64,000 nt of DNA from assembly GCF_003340495.1 (NCBI RefSeq), contig NZ_QASA01000001.1, positions 6,192,782-6,256,781 on the forward strand. Reading direction: 5' to 3'. Of this stretch, positions 1-9,839 are shown piece after piece. The stretch comes from Adhaeribacter pallidiroseus (lineage in GTDB: Bacteria; Bacteroidota; Bacteroidia; Cytophagales; Hymenobacteraceae). A program made the translations under genes and the position numbers. Positions within the stretch are counted from its first letter, which is position 1. Every line of letters starts with the position of its first letter. Under the pieces are notes generated by a model. The model saw nothing but the letters and a program-made list of their open reading frames with translations, was not told the origin of the DNA and did no database searches.

Positions 1-1005
1 GGGTTTAGCCCGCGGTACTTCCATTTTTTGCATGGCGGCGCCCCATTGCCGGCCGGCCATTGCCGTACCCCAGTACGAACCGAAACCTACCAGAAACGCA
101 TTTTCCCGGCCGTGTTCTTCCCGGACTAACTGCCCGATGTTAACCATGCCGCTGCGGGCCATATTGGTGGCGCGCGCATCGCCAATGTGTGTGTTGTGTT
201 CCCAAATTATGGCTTTGGCATCCGGACCGTGTAAGGTCATCAGGCGATTCAGGGTTTGCATCATGTGGCGGTCGCGCACGTTCCAGGAACTGCCGCCGCT
301 CCGGATCATGGCGCGGTAATATTTCTCGGCATTTACGGCTACCAGGGCATTTTGCTCGGCACCAAAATTAGCTTCCCGGTCGCTGGAAAATTGCGGGGCG
401 TTGGCGCTGATTTTTTGCAGTATTTCCAATACTTCGTTTTCGCAGCCTTTATCTACAAAAGCAATGGCTTCGGCGTAAGCCTGCGGATCGTCGCCGAAGG
501 GTCCAAAACAGCGAAACGCTTTTTTGGCGGCTTCCACGGTAGTGCCATCATTTTGCTCCAGGTACTGCACAATTTGCTCCAGCGAATCCCAGAGGCTATA
601 AACATCCAGGCCGTAAAACCCGGCTTTTTTATCAATAAGTTGATTTTGATTGTGTTCGCGCAGCCATTCTACCAGAGCAGCTACTTCCCAGTTACCCCAC
701 ATCCAGGTGGGCCAGCGGGTAAAATTTTTTAAAACATCGTGTACGCTTGTACCCGCCTCGGGGTAGCCCTTTATAAACCGGTTTACCAGGTAACAATCCG
801 GCCAGTCGCCTTCTACGGCAATAAAATTAAAATTTTTCTCGGTTATCAAACGTCGCGAGATGGCCGTGCGCCAGGTATAATATTCGGAAGTGCCGTGCGA
901 CGCTTTGCCTAGTAAAACAAAGCGGGCATCGCCGATAGCATCCAGTAACACATCCAGACTTTGGGTATTTTCGAGCGGGTAATACGGTAGTTTATTTTTT
1001 GCCAT
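1..1005 (-). CDS. Erythromycin esterase family protein (partial, C-terminus beyond window)
   Basis: This frame is open from the ATG at 1003-1005 to the window edge (335 residues, no stop). It shows the erythromycin-esterase-family landmarks: GDARFVLL followed by ASHGTSEYY near residues 25-42, GDWPD near residue 70, SSWNVRDRHM, and WEHNTHIGDA. The family hydrolyses esters, macrolide lactones in EreA/EreB; most chromosomal members have no known substrate. The position normally held by glutamate in the GE-x-x-H motif is lysine here (residue 34, LLGKASH), while the histidine (residue 37) is kept. The family assignment is firm, but activity is doubtful because of that change. The neighbouring gene to the left is not visible. 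Confidence 0.87.
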   Translation of the reverse strand, partial: MAKNKLPYYPLENTQSLDVLLDAIGDARFVLLGKASHGTSEYYTWRTAISRRLITEKNFNFIAVEGDWPDCYLVNRFIKGYPEAGTSVHDVLKNFTRWPTWMWGNWEVAALVEWLREHNQNQLIDKKAGFYGLDVYSLWDSLEQIVQYLEQNDGTTVEAAKKAFRCFGPFGDDPQAYAEAIAFVDKGCENEVLEILQKISANAPQFSSDREANFGAEQNALVAVNAEKYYRAMIRSGGSSWNVRDRHMMQTLNRLMTLHGPDAKAIIWEHNTHIGDARATNMARSGMVNIGQLVREEHGRENAFLVGFGSYWGTAMAGRQWGAAMQKMEVPRAKP

Positions 1006-1368
1006 GATACAACCGGTTTAACTAAATCTAAATTAATTTTACCCGATTGCCCGATGGTAAGTTGTTTTGAAAGATGTATTTCTATCCAGAATAGTTAGTT
1101 ATGCCGCTTCTTTCCGTATTTATAACAATTAAAACGAAGTCAGGTAAAGGTTGCTTGCACACGAAAATAGCACTGTAAAATAGCCAGAACTGATTGGTTT
1201 TTCAGTACTCAGAACTGGTCAGAAGAACTGTAAAAATCTCTTTACCCTAAGATTTGTGCCCGAATAAATAGTATTTTAAAAATGAAATAGAATTTAAAAT
1301 TTGCTTAAAACAAAAACCTCCCGAGTACAGGAGGTTTTGCGGCAAAAATTTAAAAAATTAAGATCGCT
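1006..1368. other. Intergenic region upstream of the esterase gene
   Basis: AT-rich gap between two genes on the minus strand. Apart from the terminator near 1303-1339 and an AT-rich TTTAAATTT-like stretch near 1346-1360, I see no gene, RNA or clear promoter. Confidence 0.6.
1303..1339 (-). terminator. Rho-independent terminator of the DUF4197 gene
   Basis: Inverted repeat AAAACCTCC (1313-1321) and GGAGGTTTT (1330-1338) with an 8-base loop. On the minus strand it is followed by a T-rich tail (complement of the A-rich 1303-1312). It lies about 30 bp past the stop of the DUF4197 gene. Confidence 0.8.
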
Positions 1369-2118
1369 CTACGATTTAGCTTGTTTGGAGAATACGCGTT
1401 TTAATAAATCCGTGGTACGGGCAACGGGGTTTTCCCGGATATTGGCTTCTTCCTGGGCTACGAGTAAAAACAAACCGTCCATCGCTTTTTTAGTCGCGTA
1501 ATCGTTCAGGTTCGGGTTTACTTTCTGCGTTAACGGAATGGCATTGTAGGCGTTCATCACGTCGGAGTAATACTTGGTGGCGTAGGTTTTATCCAATGAT
1601 TTCTGAATGTGCGGGGCAAAAGCGCGGTATAACTCCTCGGAGGTGGTACGACGCAGAAATTGCGTAGCCGCGTCTTTTTCGCCGGTTAAAATATTCCAGA
1701 CGTCTTTAAACGTTAATTTCCGGATAGCCCCCAGAAAAATAGGTTTGGCGGTTTGGGCGGCATCTTCGGCGGCCCGGTTCAGCGACAACACAAATTTATC
1801 TACCTGGCTGCCCAAGCCCACGCTGCGTAAAGTAGATTCTACGCGTTTAACATCTTCCGGAAACGGAATGCGTATTAACTGATTACCAAAATAACCGTCT
1901 TTTTGCGAAGCCTGGGTAGCGCCTTTGGCAATACCTTGCGTTAAAGCTTCTTTTAAACCACCGGCTACTTCATCCGAAGTAAGCGGTTTTTTTTTATTTA
2001 AAGCATTGTTAATCTGACCAGAACTCGGGAGTTTAATTAATTGGCCGGAGCAGTTAAAAGAAAAAAAGGCGAAAAATAACAAAAGGTATACGGAAGTAGT
2101 TTTCATGCGAAGATTCAT
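1369..2118 (-). CDS. DUF4197 domain-containing lipoprotein-like protein
   Basis: A 249-residue protein with an N-terminal hydrophobic segment ending in FFSFNCSGQ, which resembles a lipoprotein signal. The rest matches my recollection of DUF4197: helical sequence with TSDEVAGGLKEALTQGI, a GYFGNQLIRIPFPEDV segment, and MDGLFLLVAQEEANIRENP near the C-terminus. The function of the family is unknown; an envelope location is inferred from the signal. An internal ATG at 2106 (MKTTSVY) would give a more typical signal start and is equally possible. The gene is divergent from cinA, with a gap of under 50 bp, so the two promoters must overlap. Confidence 0.8.
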   Translation of the reverse strand: MNLRMKTTSVYLLLFFAFFSFNCSGQLIKLPSSGQINNALNKKKPLTSDEVAGGLKEALTQGIAKGATQASQKDGYFGNQLIRIPFPEDVKRVESTLRSVGLGSQVDKFVLSLNRAAEDAAQTAKPIFLGAIRKLTFKDVWNILTGEKDAATQFLRRTTSEELYRAFAPHIQKSLDKTYATKYYSDVMNAYNAIPLTQKVNPNLNDYATKKAMDGLFLLVAQEEANIRENPVARTTDLLKRVFSKQAKS

Positions 2119-2153
2119 AGTAACATTACATTAAAGCTCAATCTACCCATTAA

Positions 2154-3436
2154 ATGCAGAAATCGAACCAAACCCCTAACATTGTATTGGCCGAAATAAT
2201 TACCATCGGCGACGAAATTTTATACGGCCAGGTAGTAGACACTAATTCAGCGTTTATGGGCGCGGAACTAGGGAAAATAGGCATTAAAGTAAAACAAATT
2301 ACCTCCGTATCCGACGACCCAACGCATATTGTGCAGGCTCTGGATGCCGCCCGCACCCGCGCTGACGTTATTTTAATTACCGGCGGCTTAGGACCTACCA
2401 AAGATGATTTAACCAAAACCACGCTGGCGAAATACTTTAACGTGGGCTTAAAACTCGACGAACAATCGCTGGCCGATGTAACCGAAATTTTTAAAAATAC
2501 GGTCGGGAAGTAACCGAACTGAACCGGCAGCAAGCTTTTTTACCCGCAAATTGCCAACCCGTGCGCAACATTATGGGAACCGCGCCGGGCATGTGGTTTC
2601 ACGTGGATGGTAAAATTATGGTGTCGATGCCGGGGGTGCCTTTCGAAATGAAAACCATGATGACTGATATTGTACTGCCCCGTTTGCAGCAGCATTTTGG
2701 CATGCCCAAAATTAATCACAAAGTAGTCATGACCATTGGCATTGGCGAATCGTTTCTGGCCGAAAAAATAGCTGCTTGGGAAGATCAGTTGCCGCCGCAT
2801 ATTAAACTGGCGTATTTGCCCAAACTAGGCAGTGTAAGATTACGGTTAACCGGTCTGGATACCGGTACCGGCGATTTGGAAACCGAGATGCAGGCCGAAG
2901 TAGATAAACTAAGCACCATTATTCCAGAGTATATTTTTGCTTACGGCGAAGTAAGCTTACCCGAAGCCATTGGTAATTTATTAAAAAAACATTACCTGAC
3001 CATTGCTACCGCCGAAAGCTGCACGGGTGGGATGGTGGCGCAAAAACTAACCAGCATCTCGGGTTCGTCGGCGTACTTTAAAGGTGGTATAGTGGCCTAC
3101 GACAACGCTGTAAAAGCCGAACAGTTAGGGGTATCCGAAACTACTCTGGAAACTTTTGGCGCCGTAAGCGAAGAAACAGTAAGTGAGATGGCGCAAAACG
3201 TACGGCAGCTTTTAAAAACCGATATTGGCATTGCTACCAGCGGCATAGCCGGACCAACCGGCGGCACCCCGGAAAAGCCCGTTGGCACCATTTGGATTGC
3301 TTACGCTGATGCGCACCAAACCATTGCCAAAAAACTAAATTTTAACCGTACCCGCGAATTAAATATCGAATACACCACCATGAACGTGCTGAACCTGGTG
3401 CGGCAAAGTTTACCGGAAGCATTTCGAATCGGGTAA
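2154..3436 (+). pseudogene. cinA: CinA-family protein, interrupted by a one-base frameshift
   Basis: The first frame (2154-2513) gives the MoaB/Mog-like N-terminal half (EIITIGDEILYGQVVDTNS, ITGGLGPTKDDLT) and runs into a stop. The second frame carries the rest, with MGTAPGMW and MPGVPFEM, then the C-terminal nicotinamide-nucleotide amidase domain with TAESCTGGMVAQKL and TSGIAGPTGGTPEKPVGT. Adding one A to the five-A run at 2493-2497 joins the frames as EIFKKYGREVTELN, as expected for CinA. The C-terminal domain deamidates NMN in pyridine-nucleotide recycling; CinA is also linked to competence. The second half may still be made alone from an internal start such as the ATG at 2561. Sequencing error is a strong alternative. 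Confidence 0.85.
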
Positions 3437-3443
3437 TTTTTTC

Positions 3444-3451
3444 TAACTTTG
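3444..3451 (+). promoter_or_regulatory. Bacteroidota -7 box (TAACTTTG) before the E2 gene
   Basis: TAACTTTG fits the TAnnTTTG consensus for the Bacteroidota housekeeping sigma factor. It lies about 140 bp before the E2 start and just after the cinA stop. No convincing -33 TTG was assigned, so this is a candidate only. Confidence 0.4.
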
Positions 3452-3592
3452 ACCGGCAAAAAGGCCTATTTTTTTAAATTTTGTTATTTCGACACGGCTC
3501 ATTAAACCATTTGTAGTGGGCTTATCCCGAAATAAATACCGAAAAATCAGTCTTACATTGCTTTTAATAGCGCAACACTCCAATCTAAAAAT

Positions 3593-4993
3593 ATGGCACT
3601 GGTAGAAATGGTAATGCCCAAAATGGGCGAAAGTATCATGGAAGGAACGGTACTACGTTGGTTAAAACAAGTCGGCGATCGCATCGAAGAAGATGAGTCG
3701 GTACTGGAAGTAGCCACCGATAAAGTAGACACCGAAGTGCCCGCCATTCAGGGAGGAATTTTATCTAAGATTTTAGCGAACGAAGGCGATGTTATTCCGG
3801 TAGGCCAGGCTATTGCTTTGATTGATACTACCGGCGATGGTACGGTGCCCACAAGTGAACCCGCCGCTGCCTCAACCATTAGTGATCCGGAACCAGCGGC
3901 TACGTTAAATGCCGTTAGTAATCCAACAGTAGCGGTTGCTGCCCCGGTTGAAGCGGCATCTGCCCCAAGCCTAGTTAAAGCCAAACAAGTATTTGAAGGC
4001 CGTTTTTACTCGCCCCTGGTAATGAACATTGCCCGGGAAGAAAACATCAGCATGGCCGAACTGGAGCAAATTCCGGGTACGGGCAACGAAGGCCGGGTAA
4101 CCAAAAAAGATATCCTGGAATACCTGGAACACCGGCACGAAACCCAGGATAATAAGGCAGCTGCTGCTCCCGAAGCCGCTACTCCGGTTGAAATAACCGC
4201 TCCGGTTTCAACGCCAGCGCAAGAAACAGCACAACCGGCGCCGAAACCAACTATTGCCGCGCAACCAGCCGTATCGGTGAGCGGTAACGTAGAAATCATC
4301 GAGATGGACCGCATGCGCAAAATGATTGCGCAACGCATGGTAGATAGCAAACGCATTGCCCCGCACGTTACTTCTTTCGTGGAAGCTGACGTGACCAATA
4401 TTGTGATGTGGCGCAACAAGATGAAAGATGCCTACCAAAAACGCGAAGGCGAAAACCTGACTTTCACGCCCATTTTTATCGAAGCCGTAGCCAAAGCCAT
4501 CAAGGATTTTCCGATGATTAACATTTCCGTAGATGGCGACCGCATTGTCCGGAAACGCGACATTAACATTGGCATGGCCGTAGCCTTGCCGAGCGGTAAC
4601 TTAATTGTGCCGGTCATCAAAAACGCCGACCAGATGAACCTGAACGGCATTACCAAAAAAGTAAATGATTTAGCGAACCGTGCCCGTATCAACAAATTAA
4701 CCCCCGACGATTTATCGGATGGTACTTATACCTTAACCAACGTGGGTTCTTTTGGCAACGTGTTGGGTACGCCCATTATCATGCAGCCGCAGGTTGCAAT
4801 TATGGCCGTAGGCGCTATCAAGAAAAAACCAGCGGTAATCGAAACCCCGCAAGGCGACTTAATCGGTATCCGCCACTTCATGTTCCTATCGCATTCCTAC
4901 GACCACCGCGTGGTAGATGGCTCCCTGGGCGGCATGTTCGTAAAACGCGTTGCTGATTACCTGGAAGGCTTTGATTTAGATACAAAAATTTAA
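3593..4993 (+). CDS. 2-oxo-acid dehydrogenase E2 (dihydrolipoamide acyltransferase)
   Basis: A 466-residue acyltransferase core of a 2-oxo-acid dehydrogenase complex in the cytosol. The N-terminal lipoyl domain carries the lipoylated lysine in EVATDKVDTEVP (Lys44). An Ala/Pro-rich linker follows, then a peripheral subunit-binding domain (YSPLVMNIAREENI, residues about 137-175), a second linker, and the catalytic domain ending in SYDHRVVDGSLGG. His438 and Asp442 are the expected catalytic pair. Domain order and length fit E2. Whether the substrate is branched-chain 2-oxo acids, pyruvate or 2-oxoglutarate cannot be settled here, since no E1 or E3 gene is adjacent. It appears to be a single transcription unit closed by a strong terminator. 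Confidence 0.9.
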   Translation: MALVEMVMPKMGESIMEGTVLRWLKQVGDRIEEDESVLEVATDKVDTEVPAIQGGILSKILANEGDVIPVGQAIALIDTTGDGTVPTSEPAAASTISDPEPAATLNAVSNPTVAVAAPVEAASAPSLVKAKQVFEGRFYSPLVMNIAREENISMAELEQIPGTGNEGRVTKKDILEYLEHRHETQDNKAAAAPEAATPVEITAPVSTPAQETAQPAPKPTIAAQPAVSVSGNVEIIEMDRMRKMIAQRMVDSKRIAPHVTSFVEADVTNIVMWRNKMKDAYQKREGENLTFTPIFIEAVAKAIKDFPMINISVDGDRIVRKRDINIGMAVALPSGNLIVPVIKNADQMNLNGITKKVNDLANRARINKLTPDDLSDGTYTLTNVGSFGNVLGTPIIMQPQVAIMAVGAIKKKPAVIETPQGDLIGIRHFMFLSHSYDHRVVDGSLGGMFVKRVADYLEGFDLDTKI

Positions 4994-5000
4994 AAAAACA

Positions 5001-5030
5001 AAAAAGCGCATCTACCGGATGCGCTTTTTT
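5001..5030 (+). terminator. Rho-independent terminator after the E2 gene
   Basis: AGCGCATC (5005-5012) pairs with GATGCGCT (5018-5025) around a 5-base loop, with A-rich and T-rich flanks on the two sides, so it could also work from the minus strand. Confidence 0.88.
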
Positions 5031-5115
5031 TATGAAATCAAATTAAAAAAGATCAAGATGCTTATTCCGTTATAAGGAGCAAATGACCGCTTAGCTGCAT
5101 TAGAATTTAAAATTT

Positions 5116-5511
5116 TCAGAAACTTTTAAATTCATAAAAGGCTGAATCCAGATCATAAACAATGTTCAGATTTTTATAGTAATCAAGGGATACAATGGTG
5201 ACTTCACTTACAAATAGCGGGTTATCGTAAGTATTTAAGAATTTTACTTCCGGTAATTGCACATACCGGGTATTACGGATGGCAAGGTTCTTTTCTCCTT
5301 GTTCTACAATTTGGATAGTGTCCTGGTAACTTTTTAGTAAAACATCGATCTCAAAATTCTTCTTAGTGACTTCACAAATGTAATTTCCTATAAATAACGG
5401 TCTGGCGTCTTGCTCCGCATCCGCAATCGGCTGGTCTTCTTTTTGGCAGGAAACGAGAGAAAGAATACAAAAACTAAAAGCAATGGACGATACGCTAAGT
5501 ATACTTTTCAT
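5116..5511 (-). CDS. Small lipoprotein, function unknown
   Basis: A 131-residue protein with a lipoprotein signal peptide: basic start (MKSILS), hydrophobic core, and lipobox LVSC with Cys22. After an acidic Asp/Glu/Ala linker, the remainder looks like a small beta-rich domain, with alternating hydrophobic residues such as VSEVTIVSLDYYKNLNIVYD. I do not recognise a family. It stands alone between the convergent E2 terminator and a long repeat-containing gap, so context gives no clue to function. Confidence 0.7.
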   Translation of the reverse strand: MKSILSVSSIAFSFCILSLVSCQKEDQPIADAEQDARPLFIGNYICEVTKKNFEIDVLLKSYQDTIQIVEQGEKNLAIRNTRYVQLPEVKFLNTYDNPLFVSEVTIVSLDYYKNLNIVYDLDSAFYEFKSF

Positions 5512-5847
5512 GTAGTTTACGTTTGTTTTGCGGGTTACTTCAATTTTAATAATTAATCCTGATTGATATTATTAAAGCCTCATTAAACAAATTAATGAAA
5601 ATTAATTATAGTATAACATATTGATATTGTATTGCTTATTAGACTCTGCAATTAATGAATAAAGCTTATGTCTTGAGTTTTGTAAGAGGTAAAGTAATCA
5701 GGTTAAATTTAAATCCTATCAGCTTTCATTGGTTATTTTTTTTCCTACAGAATTCCCATTTTGCTAAGACTTGCGCCAGAAAAGAAAACCAATTAGAAAA
5801 CAACTACAATTTTTAAAATTTTAATTTTCAACCCTTCATCAAACAGC

Positions 5848-6023
5848 AGCTAAAAGCAAAGACACCAGTTTGGCTATTGAGGGCCTTCTAAGGTTCCGGT
5901 GTGCAGCATCCGAGACACGAGCAAAGGAAGCTTAGACTACTTAAAGCTCCCCTCTCCGCCCGGAGAGGGGCCGGGGGTGAGGCTAGATAGCACCGCCGCC
6001 TGGAGACGAGAACCGGCTCCAAC
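5848..6023 (+). repeat. Composite dispersed repeat, copy A
   Basis: The left flank (AGCTAAAAGC ... CCTTCTAAGGTTCCGGTG) and right flank (AGATAGCACC ... GGAGACGAGAACC ... GGCTCCAA) closely match the element at 12901-13136. Between the flanks lies a G-rich palindrome (5947-5982). The two copies differ most in the middle. No coding potential is apparent. Confidence 0.8.
5947..5982 (+). repeat. G-rich palindromic element, copy A
   Basis: CTCCCCTCTCC pairs with GGAGAGGGG around a very short loop, followed by the tail CCGGGGGTGAGG. Nearly the same 35-36 bases occur in reverse orientation inside the mutB coding sequence (54857-54891), with looser copies at 12824-12858, 13011-13058 and 13181-13208. 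Confidence 0.85.
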
Positions 6024-6156
6024 GAAAACCATTCCTTCAATCTGTTCATTTTACAAAATCCCCACTTATCCAATCCCGGACAGGCTGTCCATTCGTGGAC
6101 ACATTTCAGAAGCGTAAATAAACGCAAAATACTGATAATCAGTAATCAAGCTTTCC

Positions 6157-6172
6157 TGGCATCTGCTTTGGA
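6157..6172 (+). promoter_or_regulatory. Candidate sigma-54 (-24/-12) promoter of the efflux operon
   Basis: TGGCAT-N5-TTGGA resembles the sigma-54 consensus TGGCAC-N5-TTGCA with correct spacing, but the -12 element reads TTGG instead of TTGC. It ends about 30 bp before the adaptor ATG. A sigma-54-dependent regulator is encoded in the same block (13299-14684), which makes the site plausible. Confidence 0.4.
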
Positions 6173-6204
6173 AATAAATACGCAAGTCGTTAACATTTCT
6201 AAAA

Positions 6205-7452
6205 ATGGACAGAGAAATTGCTCCGGAAAAGCTCCGGAAAAATAAACTAAAAAACTACAGCAAACTAGCCGGACTCGTATTGTTGGTAGCCACGGGTTTG
6301 CTGGCCTTCCGGTTTGCCCTGCGTACTTCCGAGAATCGCTCCAGCTTACGTACTTCGGTAGTGACGCAAGGCCCCATCGAAGCTTCGTTGAACGCCACAG
6401 GCGTATTGGTCCCCGAAAACGAAGCGGTGGTTACCAGTCCCATTCAGGCCCGTTTAGAAGCAGCGCTGCACCACGCCGGCGAAAAAATAAACGCCAATCA
6501 ACCCATTCTGCAACTCGACAAAGAATACATCAAACTGGCTTTCCAGAAATTGCAGGACGAGCAGCAACTGAACCAAAACGAAACCAGCAAACTGCAATTA
6601 AAACTGACCAAAGAAGTAAGCGAGCTGCAATCCCGGTACAACATTAAGCAAATGCAGGTAAAACGCCTGCAAGCCGCCCTCAGCGACGAAAAATACTTGC
6701 TTTCCATTGGCGGCGGCACCGAAGAAAACGTGCGGCAAGCCGAAATGAACCTAAAAGTAGCCCAACTGGAAGCGGACCAACTGGCCGCACAAATCCGACA
6801 GCAACAACAAGCGAATGCCGCCGACCTGAAAGACGTGGGCTTTGAAATGAGCATGCAGGAACGCAACCTGCAGGAAATGCAACGCAAACTCGACCAGGCC
6901 GATATTAAATCGCCGATCAGCGGCGTGCTCACTTTTGTAAACGAAGAAATTGGCAGCACGGTAAATCCCGGCGACGCTCTGGTGCGGGTTGCCGATTTAA
7001 GCAGCTTTAAAGTAAAAGCCACCATCGCCGATTCGTACGCCGGCCAGTTACAACCCGGCGGAGCTGTAACGGTGCGCCTGAACGATACCGACCTGAAGGG
7101 AACCATCGCGACCATCCGGCCCGCCGTCGAAAATAACCTGGTTACGTTCTTCGTGCAGCTAGACCAGAAAAATCATCCGGAATTGCGGTCTAACTTAAAG
7201 GTAGAAGTATTTGTGATTACTTCTTTTAAAAACCAGGCCACGCGGGTGAAAAACGGTCCTTTCTTTACCGGTGCCCGCGACCAGAAAGTATTCGTGATAA
7301 AAGGAGATAAAGCCATTGCCCGCAGGGTGCAAATTGGCTTGAGCAACTTTGATTGGGTAGAGCTGCAAGGCGTGAAGCCCGGCGAAGAAATTATTATCTC
7401 GGATACCAAGGAACTCCAGCATCTGGATGAGTTTAACATTACCAACGATTAA
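6205..7452 (+). CDS. HlyD-type periplasmic adaptor of an efflux system
   Basis: A 415-residue membrane fusion protein. It has a short cytosolic start, one membrane anchor (about residues 20-37), the first half of a biotinyl/lipoyl-like domain, and a long alpha-helical hairpin rich in Gln, Glu and Lys (about residues 100-230). It then re-enters the lipoyl fold at IKSPISGVLTFVNEEIGS and continues through the beta-barrel region to a C-terminal membrane-proximal domain. It would bridge an inner-membrane ABC transporter and the outer-membrane channel. It is the first gene of an operon, 20 bp before the TolC-type gene, which argues for a MacAB-TolC-like system. Substrate unknown. Confidence 0.88.
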   Translation: MDREIAPEKLRKNKLKNYSKLAGLVLLVATGLLAFRFALRTSENRSSLRTSVVTQGPIEASLNATGVLVPENEAVVTSPIQARLEAALHHAGEKINANQPILQLDKEYIKLAFQKLQDEQQLNQNETSKLQLKLTKEVSELQSRYNIKQMQVKRLQAALSDEKYLLSIGGGTEENVRQAEMNLKVAQLEADQLAAQIRQQQQANAADLKDVGFEMSMQERNLQEMQRKLDQADIKSPISGVLTFVNEEIGSTVNPGDALVRVADLSSFKVKATIADSYAGQLQPGGAVTVRLNDTDLKGTIATIRPAVENNLVTFFVQLDQKNHPELRSNLKVEVFVITSFKNQATRVKNGPFFTGARDQKVFVIKGDKAIARRVQIGLSNFDWVELQGVKPGEEIIISDTKELQHLDEFNITND

Positions 7453-7472
7453 TACCCGTAACAGCCGACACG

Positions 7473-8926
7473 ATGAAAACATACCTCCTCTTTTTGCTGC
7501 TGCTACCGGGTTTTCAATTTACCTGGGCGCAGGATTCCAGCCAGGTAGTTACCCTGGAGCAGGTAATTGCTCAGGCCCAGCGAAACTCGCTTACTTTCCG
7601 GCAAGCCGAAACCAGCCGCGAAACCAGTTACTGGCAATGGCGCACTTACCTGGCCGATTATAAACCTACCTTGAGTTTAGCTGGTACTTTACCCGATTTT
7701 AGCCGCAGCATTAACCCCGTTACCCAACCCGATGGTACTACCGATTTTAAACAAGTAAGCCTTAACAACTCCCAACTTAATCTGGGGGTTACTCAATCCG
7801 TAGGCTTAACCGGGGGGCAAGTATTTATAAACTCCCAATTGCAGCGCTTCGACGATTTTAACGCGGGCGCCACGCGCTACAACAGCAACCCGGCCCTGAT
7901 TGGTTTTTCGCAGCCTTTATTCCGGTTTAATAAACTAGCCTGGGCCCGGAAAATTGAACCCCTGCGCTACGCCGAATCGCAGAAGAAATTTGTGGAAGAC
8001 CGCGAGGTAATTGCCCAGGACATCACCAAATTATACTTCGATTTATTGCTGCAACAGGTAAACCAAAGCATTGCCACCAAAAACCGCACGAATACCGAAG
8101 ACATTATCCGGATTGCCGAAGAAAAATTTAAACTGGGTAAAATTTCAAAAAACGACGTGTTGCAACTGCGCCTGAGTTTATTAAACACCCAGATAGCCCA
8201 GGCCGAAGCTGACTTAGCCGTAAAAAATGCCACGCTGGCCCTGAACAGTTACTTAGGCGAACCGGCTACCAAACAATTATTGCTGGCAGTACCCGGCCAT
8301 TTGCCCCGCTTACAGGTAACCGAAAACCAGGCCCTGGAACAAGCGCAACAAAACCGGAAAGAAACCCTGGCTTTTAAACGGGCTTTGCTGCAAGCAGAGC
8401 GGAATCTGGCCGAAGCGCGGCAATCCAACGGTTTTAATGCCACCATGTTTGCCACCTTTGGCTTAACCAACCAGGCGGCTACCTTCGCAGATTCTTACGG
8501 TAACCCCGAAAATCAGCAACAAGTACGGATTGGTTTTGAACTGCCGATAATGGATGGCGGCAAACAAAAGTCGCTGCGGAAAACGGCCCAGGCTAATTTA
8601 AAATTAACCCAGTACGCGGTGGAGCAAGACCAACTGGAATTTGAGCAAAATATCCGGACGCAGGTAAACCAGTTTGAAATGCTAAAAACCCGCGTGGCGA
8701 TTACCGCCGAAGCCGACCAGATTGCCCAAAGCCGCTACGATATAACCAAAGCCACCTACGTGATTGGCCGCATCAGCATTACCGATTTAAACATTGCCCT
8801 CGGCGAAAAAGACCAGGCCAAGCGCGCTTACATCTCCTCCTTACGCGATTTTTGGTCGGCTTTTTACAACTTAAGAACCCTTACTTTATACGATTTCGAA
8901 AAAAACATACCGTTAACGCTAGAACC

Positions 8927-8930
<4 letters not shown>
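7473..8930 (+). CDS. TolC-family outer-membrane channel protein
   Basis: A 485-residue outer-membrane efflux protein with a cleavable signal peptide ending near TWAQ, and two related helical repeats of the OEP type: VVTLEQVIAQAQRNSLTFRQAE at the start of the first, ENQALEQAQQNRKETLAFKRAL at the start of the second. The LAEARQSNGFNATMFATFGL strand and the closing ITKATYVIGRISITDLNIAL helix fit the family. It follows the adaptor gene closely, and its stop overlaps the ATPase start (ATGA at 8927-8930), so the three products are translationally coupled and probably form one tripartite exporter. Confidence 0.9.
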
Positions 8931-9654
<724 letters not shown>

Positions 9655-9655
<1 letters not shown>

Positions 9656-9720
9656 TTGCAGGTTACAGGTTGCAAGTTGCAGGTTTGAAGGTTGGAAAAT
9701 TTAAAATTTTTAAATTTTTC
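9655..9720 (+). repeat. Degenerate GTTGCAGGTTACAGG-type array 1
   Basis: Units of about 7-8 bases (GTTGCAG, GTTACAG, GTTGCAA, GTTTGAAG, GTTGGAAA) begin at the stop codon of the ATPase gene and run into an AT-rich TTTAAAATTTTTAAATTT stretch. Similar arrays occur at 19658, 26697, 26826 and 62712. Confidence 0.75.
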
Positions 9721-9839
9721 CTGTTGAACCATCAATTAAAATGCATCCAGCATTTCGGTAATACCATTATTTAACAATTTAAAGATCTATCAATTCAGCA
9801 GTTAAACTTTTAACAATCCAAAAATTAAAAAATAAAACC

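Larger units (their letters stand above)
5512..6204. other. Long intergenic region with composite repeat and efflux-operon promoter
   Basis: The first 330 bases are very AT-rich with no gene. A composite repeat occupies about 5848-6023 (listed separately). After it come two short palindromes, GGACAGGCTGTCC (6078-6090) and ACTGATAATCAGT (6131-6143), then a sigma-54-like promoter candidate (6157-6172) leading into the efflux operon. The palindromes could be activator sites, but nothing else supports this. Confidence 0.55.

Noticed and set aside
256..732. Plus-strand 158-codon frame in the first kilobase
   Set aside because: It lies opposite the erythromycin-esterase-family gene, whose conserved motifs run through the same bases on the minus strand.
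2485..2520. Programmed -1 frameshift in cinA
   Set aside because: No X-XXY-YYZ heptamer in the right frame, an A-run of only five, and a TAA in the -1 frame just upstream; error or mutation is simpler.
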